Assembly: GCA_026120185.1 (NCBI GenBank)
Contig: JANUWF010000008.1
Location: forward strand, 248,001 to 312,000
Direction: 5' to 3'
Length of the DNA: 64,000 nucleotides
DNA from: Voacanga thouarsii
Taxonomy: Eukaryota > Streptophyta > Magnoliopsida > Gentianales > Apocynaceae
The notes beneath the pieces are model-generated. The model worked only from the letters and a program-made list of their open reading frames with translations, was not told the origin of the DNA and ran no database searches. Position numbers and translations under genes: made by a program. Shown piece by piece: positions 56,393 to 64,000 of the stretch (its first letter is position 1; each line of letters starts with the position of its first letter).

Positions 56393-57693
56393 ATTGGAAC
56401 CCTTCTCTCATTTAGTTTTTTAAGTAAGGGTTTTCTTAAAAAAATATTATTTGAAAAATTCCAGTTAAGTTCTCCTTTAACTTAAAATAAAATGTCTAAA
56501 TCCATGAAAAATTTCTATGTCAAGGTTTATTCCCTTTGAGAAAACTTAATAATTTCTAAGTAAAAAACTTAATAATTTCAAAACTTTTTCATTTAAAAAT
56601 TCCTATAGATTTTGATCTCAATGCTTTATTTGACAAAAAATAATTTTTCCTTTGCTAAAATGAATTAAAATGGCTTTTCATTTTAACTTACAAAAATTTC
56701 TAAATCCATAATATTTTCTATGTCAAGGATAAAAAACCTTTAAGAAAATAACCAAGAATTAATTTTTGTTTAAGTTAAAATAACCATTTATTAAAGAAAA
56801 ATATTTTTCCTTGTCAAATAAAATTTTCCAAAGACTTTGGTCTTAGAGAAAAGTGCACACAGGACTTAAAATAATTAGTGTGCTAGAAAACTATAATCAT
56901 TTTCATGCTTTTCTATTTCTAATCCTAAGTACCCAAACAAAAGAATTAAACACATTAATTAAATTAATTAAAGATCTTGTTTAATCCTAATATCCTTTAC
57001 TATTATTTTTCATGCAAAATATTCAATGAATATTAACTATTGTAATAAAAATAATTTCGCCTGGTATGGGACCAAAAACTAAAAAAAAATATACATTTTT
57101 TTCTCTGGTCCAGTACACCCGCCACACTAGATCATGGCCCATGGGAAGACCCATGGACCATGGTCCACGGGCGGGTGCCCGCGGCTTGGGCTCCCAATCC
57201 AACAGCTTTCGCGAGGGAAGCTATTGCATTCGTGAGGATGATTCCTCGCACGTGCCCAGAGCCTAGGAAATGCTCGGGCCCGGCTGCGGCTTCAAGCCAC
57301 GACTGGCATGGGCTTCCTCGGCTCCTCTCACACCGAGCGGCGACTCGGCTCAGCTCGGCTCATCTTCTTCCTGGCGAAAAAATTTCCTCCGCTGCAATTT
57401 CTCTACAAATTTTTTGTTGGGCTCCTTTGCAATGCTTTGCAATCGTCCAAGGACATTTCTTACATTTTTCAACAAAAAACATGACAACCACCTATACCCT
57501 TTCAAATTAGGTTTGCATGAAGCTAACCAAGGCATAGGGAAAAAAAAAAATTTACAGAGGCTCCTATACCTTAATGGTGAGGTGTACAAATGATCTACCC
57601 ATACCAAAATAGCGAAGGATCTCATTATAAATAGTCTTGCTAGGTTTTATTAACTACCATGCATCAATCCTAAGCCTTTCAAAGTAAACTCTT
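56393..57693. other. Copia leader between hAT insertion and primer site
   Basis: AT-rich to about 57060, then a GC-rich patch (57120-57400) with inverted-repeat character (CCCATGGGAAGACCCATGG, CCATGGTCC). Open frames through this patch show no retrotransposon domain. Its position is the copia 5' leader upstream of gag. Confidence 0.5.
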
Positions 57694-57701
57694 TGATACC
57701 A
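57694..57701 (-). other. Primer-binding site of the copia element (initiator Met tRNA)
   Basis: The minus strand reads TGGTATCA, followed by AAGAG, two bases inside the 5' LTR end. This matches the canonical TGGTATCAGAGC with one change. Confidence 0.85.
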
Positions 57702-57703
57702 CT

Positions 57704-59589
57704 TGTAGGAACGAAAAATAGGGGACGCCATGCACGCACGAAACAAGACCCAGAAAATAAAGACATGGCACAGCGGAAGGTGAAAATCAATACCTTTACG
57801 TGTCTTTTTTTGGTTTGGTTGAGAAGATGAGGCACCAACCACAGGAGCAGCTACCTATCTCGATGACGATTCCGGTGAGAAACTAGTGATCCATCGGCTT
57901 CTTCTTGGCATGTACGCGAAGCTTTTTGCTTCTCAGAATATTCCTCCGCCTATCTATATTAGTGAAAAAAACCTAGGCGAGGACTGGTCCTTCTTAATCC
58001 TTTGCTATTAGTTAGCAAAGACAAGAAGATGGAAAAGGAAAAATAGAGCAAAACTAGAGAAAGAGAGAGAACGGAGGACCAACTCTGATTCTTTTTCGTT
58101 CAGTGTTATGAGTTCTGATTTTTCCTCTACTGCATGACTCCTATTCATATCCTAGATAACCCAACCCCGGTGTTTTGATACTTTAAACATCTGAAGGTCA
58201 TCAACAGAAGAGGTTTAGGTAATCCTCAACTCTTTTGTGCCGTGAATAATAATAACCCTTTAGTCTAGGCTATTGGCTAAAATAATTTATTATTTTTCTT
58301 TGGACTCAATGAGCCCAATAATAATAACTATTAATTATTTATTTTTTGGGCCTATTAAAATAACTCAATAAATAATTAATGAGCCTAAATGAACTAAAAT
58401 AATTATTAAACCTTTTATTAACTAGTTTAAGCCCAGGTTAATTTTTCTAATTATTCAATCTGGGCTTAGACCCTGAATAATTAATTAACCAATCAAAACT
58501 AGGTAATAAATTTAATTTCTCTCATTCCTTTTATTTTATTCCAGTCTAAGAATAAATTAGACTTCCTGAATAAAATAAAAATCTTTTTCCATTGTGATCA
58601 TTTCTTCGACCTAAAATAATTAGGACTTACGAGCTATTCCGAGGACCAAAAAGACGCATCACCTTGGCTACTAAAATGACCAAAATACCCTTACTATATA
58701 AATAGCTATTTTTTGTATTTTAAATATTTCCTAATATATAACATAAGAAAATATTGACTCCAAGGACAACATTGCGTTAACTATGTCTTCGACCCACAGG
58801 TAAAATGACTAAAATATTCTTCTACATATCGCCATTCATTTAGAGAGGAAAGAGTGTACTAACACCTCTCTAAATGACATCTACCATTTTCAGGCTTCTA
58901 GTCCAATGATCCCTTGGGAGCTACTCTAAAGCCAATATTCAAGTCACATTCCCCAGGACCCTGGATAATTAGATAATTCGGGCAACCACAAGGGGTGATA
59001 TAGTGTAGACACTATCTCATACAAGTCTGTCTTGACTAACTAGTCGCATATACCCAATACACAAGTATATTGGTCCTTTTCTAGAACCTCAACTATAGTA
59101 TATCAAAGCATACACTTCCAGTTTTGTTAGACCCCAACTTATACTCAAGCTGTAGAGTACAAGTCCACACTGTAGTAGTAATAGTCTATGTTTCTATCAT
59201 ATAGTACTTTTAGAAACCACCACTACAGGTCCAGTTCTACGTATTCAAAATACGTTTATGTTAATGAAATGAGTAGACAACTCATTGGCTAAAGGTAGGC
59301 CATTCTCTATTTGGAATTCATAACACAATAACCTTGACATGATGAGATTACCATTCTCATCACCCGGTTAAGAATAATAGTTTATGTGTTAAGTATCTCA
59401 TGGTCTATACCTTACTGTGAAAAACCTCCATTCATATGAACCATTTACTTAAACAAAATAGGTATTTTTCAATAAAATCGTGCACATATATAAAGAAAAT
59501 TTCATAAATAAATTCTAAGAAAAATACTTTTATTAATACAAGTAAAAAATACATTAGAAACCTAGTTTAAGAGGACATACATTCCTACA
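57704..59589 (-). repeat. 5' LTR of the copia element
   Basis: Plus-strand ends are TGTAGGAACG and ATTCCTACA. The length is 1886 bp, slightly shorter than the 3' LTR, with many point differences and small indels. A TATA-like motif (TATATAAATAG on the plus strand near 58700) is shared by all three family LTRs. Confidence 0.9.
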
Positions 59590-59594
59590 GTATG

Positions 59595-62500
59595 GCCTAT
59601 AGTCAGCACCTGTGCTTTGTCTTTATCAACTTTGTCTAGTAGCTGATACCTTGTGATCCATTGACATGGTAGACATCAATGATAAGGATGATATGTTTAG
59701 TTGTAGTTTTCTTTTATAGCCTCTGCAATCAGCTTGTTTCGTTATTTGAGATTAACATAAGTATTTGGGAGATACTTTTAGTGAGTGTAAATTGAAGTGG
59801 CTATATGGTTGATCTTGGAGTCTTCATTATAATCAGTATTGTTACAGCTAATCAAAGCTGTGCTCACTGGGTATACCTGGGATAGTTAGGCTATTTAAGA
59901 ATTCCATTGGATACAACATATCTTCATTTGCCAAATTCCCATGTTGCGTTATCTATTTTATCTGCACTAATATATTCATGGATTTTTTCATGCTTTGGGT
60001 TGGCTTTTTATGAGAAGACTATAGGGTAATTTCTGGCAAGAGTGCAGGATTAAGGAAGTGAAAGAGTAGAAGAAAACAAATCCTTTGTTTCTATGAAACT
60101 CTCTCTCCCTGTCAGGGTTTTCTACTCCTCTTCTTGTCCTTTTTTGCCATCAACCCTTTCACTGCTTTCATTTTATTAACCTCTCTTTTCTACCAAATAT
60201 TAGGTTTTTTCCTCATTTCTCTTCATTTTTTGGCAGTTCATGGCTTTGTTGTTACATCTTTTTATATGAAGGCACTCCGTCCCTCTCTTTCCTATTTGAG
60301 AGTTATATATATAAAAGTCTGTTGATTTTTTAGTATTTTCTTTGCAAGATTGAGGTGGGTTTTTTTATTCTTGGGTTTTCTTGAGATGGGTTTTCATTCT
60401 TGTGGTTTTTGGGTGTGATTGTGATGGTGAATTGTGTGAAATTGGCCTTGGTGTATGATATGTTTTTGTGGTTCTTGGCTTGATTTTAGACCACAGGCCA
60501 TTACATTGTGTATTTCATGTGTAGGAGTAGAATGGAAATTTTGTGGAAATATTATAGTATTTCTTGGCTTGATGTTTTTATGCAAGTCAAAATTTCAAGC
60601 ATTGTGTTGTCTTTTGTTGCTTGTTTGTTTTTAAAGATCTTTTTTTAAAAAAGTTTTTATATAGAGATATTTTTTAAAAAAAATACATTTATGGTATTCA
60701 AAATTATATTTATTCAGATCTATATTTTTTACTTTTTTATGCGTGTGTCTTTTTTTTTTCATTTTTTATGGAGTAGGTATTTTTTATTTTTTCCCCAGTT
60801 GTCTCCCTGCATCCATTTTTCCAAATTCAAAAAAGCTAATGTAAGTGTGTTTTAGTAGTAAGAAGACTTTTTTTTTTTTTTTTGGTAAAAAGATACAGAA
60901 CATAGTTTTCTAACTTTTTCTATGGTTACAATATAAATATTTGTTTTGAATAAAACATAAGTGTATGTATATATTTTTTTTTGTGTCTTCATATCTATTT
61001 ATCCATTTTCCCAATCTTTCAAAATTTTATTATCCTTTTTTTTCATGCAACCTCCTTTATTAATTCATGATATTATTGATAGGATATAGACGTTAATAGT
61101 AATTCATTTCTTATGTGCTAATTTTTATATTACTGAGTTTTAAATTTCGTTAATGAACATTATAGGAACTATCAAATATCGTAGATTTAAATAAATAATA
61201 ATGTATATCCATATGCATTGTCTTAAATATTGTCACCATTTTTTAGACATATTCAAAGGTGTTTGATGGTTCCGTAAACCATCATTTAAAAAAAATAAAA
61301 ATAAAGGAGTATTGAATAATTATGGTGATGGGATGTGGAATTGGTAACTTGCAACAAATAATACTTGTATCTAGTATATGTTCAATGGATTTGTTAGGAT
61401 GTTGTATCATGCAAAAAGTTAAATATAACTTTTAAAAATGACTAATTTTAAGATTTTAGAACAATACACTAATGAATATGATTATATATGTTTGCAATTT
61501 GGTAGGTAATTTTGGAAAGGAAACTATTAGCCATGAGGAGTTTTTTACTTGCTATAGACCAATGTTTTGTAGAAATGAAAATGATCACTGGAGTTTTTTT
61601 TTTTTTTTTAAATATGTGCATCATATTGCAAAATCCTATTGTAATTAATTCCCGTTGCTAAAACAATGTATTTCGTGGCAAAGCCTTAGGTAATCAGTAT
61701 TTATTATTTTTTTCAAAGGTCATTTGCAATGTACATTTTAATTTTGATATGGGAGTTTAATTTCCATTTTTTAAAGACGTTATTGTCAAGACCATTTATT
61801 CCCATGCGAAAGGGTTTTTTTTTTTTTTCATAGGCAAGTGAATTTAATATGAATTAAATATGAATTACACAATATTTTATAATTTTGTTAGAAATTAAAA
61901 AATGTTACAATGGTCGCATGGCAGGATAACTTAATTGCATTTGGTCTGCAATTTGCAATGTAAAAATTTATATTTAGTCATTGTAGTTTATTATGTATTT
62001 TTTTTTTGAATGGTTGTTTTGGGAAGTTATTATAATTTACTAATTGTAAATAGTAGATTTGTTGAAATTGGAAACTTTAATTTTCTTTAATTATTTTATT
62101 TCATTATGCATATTATTTATCCATTGCAATTTTTGCCACGCGTCGTTTGTTGCAATAATTTTTTAGCTTTATGTCAGGTATTTAATTAATTAGTTTTGAT
62201 CTATTTTAACATCCGCACTTATGAAATGCGTAGTGTCTGAAATTTGCTAAGTGTCATAAGTGTTTGTGTAGAAGCTTTAGTTGCCTTCCATAGCGAATTC
62301 AATTCCATCCAATTTTTTTCTTTTAAAGCACCTTCTACTGTGTTTGTTTACGCTATTTACCACCGGATCTTCGGCTTTGTTGTGAGTTAGTGGGGAGATT
62401 TGTGTAAGTAATATAATGGTTTTCTATTATATCGGTGTAGTAGGAGTTTTTTTTAAAATTTTTTTTCAAACAATATGGTGTTGGTATTGTTTTCTGTGCT
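59595..62500. other. AT-rich sequence without a recognisable gene
   Basis: The sequence continues the interval that ends at 45571 on the other side of the copia element. It is T-rich on the plus strand with long T runs. Short open frames show no conserved features. Intron-like composition makes a long intron or UTR possible, but I find no flanking exons. Confidence 0.4.
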
Positions 62501-62504
62501 TTAC

Positions 62505-62716
62505 AGTGGCTGTGTTCATAACAAAGTCCAAAAGGTAAGAACTTTTGTCATTCCGCTTTTTTTTTTCTCTCTTTTGAATTATTTCTTCGATTTTCCAGTG
62601 GCTGTGTTCATACCAAAGTGCAAAAGGTAATAACTTTTGTCATTCCGTGTGTATGTGTGTGTGTGTGTGTGTGTGTTTTTTTTTTCTCTTTTGAATTGTT
62701 TCTTTGATTTTCTAGA
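62505..62716. repeat. Tandem duplication of about 95-115 bp
   Basis: Two adjacent copies begin TGGCTGTGTTCATA(A/C)CAAAGT and end TTTTCCAG or TTTTCTAG. The second copy carries a (TG)n expansion (about 62648-62674). Each unit ends in a splice-acceptor-like polypyrimidine-AG. Confidence 0.75.
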
Positions 62717-63009
62717 GATCTGTTAAGGAAAATGTTTTGTTTTCATAAAATTAGATTTTTTTAAATTTTTTTAGGTATGTTTTTTAATTAATTAATTAAT
62801 TGTTTTCCTTTTTCGTTATTTGTCTACATTTCAATAATGACATTCTGATCGGTAGTTTCAGTCTCTTGGCTTTTGGGCTTGTCCCAATCTCTTGGTTTTG
62901 ACTCGTTTTGATTGGCATTTTTCCTATTGTCTAAGTGTTTTTAGTGTTATATTTATCATTCAGTCAATTTCAGTATTGTTGTTATAGAAAAATGCATTTT
63001 TCATTGATT

Positions 63010-64000
63010 CAAAATTTTGTGAATAATGAACATTGGTTGTTATCTATTAAGGTAGATATTCTATAATCTTAGTGGATGTGATTGTATGCTAAGTATATTG
63101 GGCGTCAATATAAGCATGATTGGGCAACCATTGTTTTGTGATAGAATTGAAAATGTAATTTTTTTTTTTAATTGTAGTCTACAAAATCATAAAGGTATTT
63201 TGCTAAGTTAGATGTGCTATTAGCTTTGTGAATTTCATTATGTGCTAAGCATATTGGGTGTTAATATAAACATGTTTGGGGAACTATTCGGTGTTTTGTG
63301 ATAATGGTTTACCATTAGAAACCCACGTATGATACATAATTTTATGAAAATATTAACAAAAATATGTATTTTTGCTTGAATGATGAAAGCTGTTCTAGCA
63401 TGGTTCTATTTTTCATTTTGCTGAGAAATAATACATTTGCTGTTTAATTCTTGTTCTTGATAGTGTGCAAGTAAAAAAGTTATCTGAGATATGATACATT
63501 TTATCTTGTTCTTTTATTCTTTTTTTTTTTTTTTGCTGATTCATATATTTTTTTTAATGTAGGTTTTATTGCAGCAAGTTGTTCTTTCATTGTTCCATAT
63601 TCAATGATATTTGTTTTTCCATTTTTCATTTCAGTTCTGGGATTTGTTATTCCATTTACTATTCTACAGATGAAGGTGTATTTATTTATTTGTTTTGTTG
63701 GATGAAATTTCAGATTTTGTTTGATGGAAGCTTGTTAGATAAGTTAAATAATGAACATTGGTTGTTATATGTTAAGGTAGATATGCTGTAATCTTAGTTT
63801 ATGTGATTGTGTGCTAAGTATATTGGGCATCAATATAAGCATGATTGGGAATCATTCAGTGTTTTGCTACGATAAGTTTACCATCAGAAGCCCACGTAGG
63901 ATGAACAATTTCATGAAAATATTAACAGATTTGAGTATGTAAATGATTTTTTTTTCTTGTAGTCTACAAAATCATAAAGGAATTTTGCTAAGTTAGATGT
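63010..64000. repeat. Local segmental repeats, at least three copies
   Basis: Related blocks at about 63020-63215, 63165-63365 and 63745-64000 share GTGCTAAG(T/C)ATATTGGG, TAATATAA(G/A)CATG, ACCAT(T/C)AGAA(A/G)CCCACGTA and TCTACAAAATCATAAAGG motifs in similar order. The array continues past the right edge. No coding function is visible. Confidence 0.65.

Larger units (their letters stand above)
45577..59589 (-). mobile_element. Ty1/copia retrotransposon with nested insertion
   Basis: The element runs on the minus strand: 5' LTR 59589-57704, Met-tRNA primer site, leader (with a hAT insertion at 52806-56392), gag with a tandem duplication, integrase, RT, RNase H, polypurine tract and 3' LTR 47518-45577. 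The 14,013 bp are flanked by a perfect 5-bp duplication, GTATG at 45572-45576 and 59590-59594. The copia gene order (integrase before RT) is clear. RNase H and gag resemble the Tork group, an assignment from memory only. Coding regions have many stops, so the element is inactive. Confidence 0.92.

Noticed and set aside
57066..57625. Several overlapping open frames in the GC-rich copia leader
   Set aside because: High GC lowers stop frequency in all frames; none shows a domain or a consistent frame across the patch.
1..64000. rRNA, tRNA or other structured RNA genes
   Set aside because: I saw no tRNA A/B box pair with a plausible cloverleaf and no rRNA sequence; the tRNA-like matches are primer-binding sites only.

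Overview
The window is nuclear DNA from a flowering plant, probably a eudicot. The evidence is an intron-rich gene with GT-AG splice sites, plant-specific transposon families (Athila and Tat Ty3/gypsy, Ty1/copia, CACTA/TNP2, hAT) and an endogenous plant pararetrovirus (Caulimoviridae). I cannot name the species. There is one apparently intact host gene. Almost everything else is layered, mostly dead mobile DNA.

Layout. (1) 1-6038: minus-strand Athila-type gypsy element with 5' LTR, tRNA-Asp primer site, decayed gag and a decayed extra ORF. It has no pol, and its 3' LTR lies off the left edge. (2) 6039-about 9670: minus-strand CACTA/TNP2 transposase gene, cut in mid-coding sequence by the Athila LTR, followed by its upstream and subterminal region. 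(3) About 9680-22620: microsatellites and a duplicated flank enclosing a rearranged endogenous pararetrovirus (about 9911-22180). Its left part (protease C-terminus, RT, RNase H, ORF2, intergenic promoter, primer site, movement-protein N-terminus) is on the minus strand. Its right part (movement protein, coat protein, protease N-terminus) is on the plus strand, joined head to head near 17985. A solo copia LTR (13323-about 15306) splits ORF2. (4) 22740-24195: a CACTA terminus made of about a dozen roughly 90-bp palindromic repeats and ending in CACTACAAGAAAA. (5) 24897-35567: a full-length but dead Tat-lineage gypsy element with two 714-bp LTRs and an antisense plant-mobile-domain ORF. (6) 36679-41849: an eight-exon host gene, predicted 694 aa, with an N-terminal calponin-homology-like domain and a C-terminal transmembrane segment. 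(7) 41850-45571: AT-rich spacer with a degenerate hAT-like element. (8) 45577-59589: a copia element with both LTRs and a perfect 5-bp target duplication (GTATG). It carries a 943-bp tandem duplication of the gag start and a nested 3.6-kb hAT element. (9) 59595-64000: AT-rich sequence without a convincing gene but with tandemly duplicated segments at the right end.

Relative ages can be read from the nesting. The CACTA gene predates the Athila insertion. The pararetrovirus predates the copia solo LTR. The copia element predates its hAT guest, and the gag duplication arose after the element had acquired stop codons, because both copies share them. The host gene is about 1.1 kb from the Tat element and about 3.7 kb from the copia element, and its reading frame is preserved across all eight exons.
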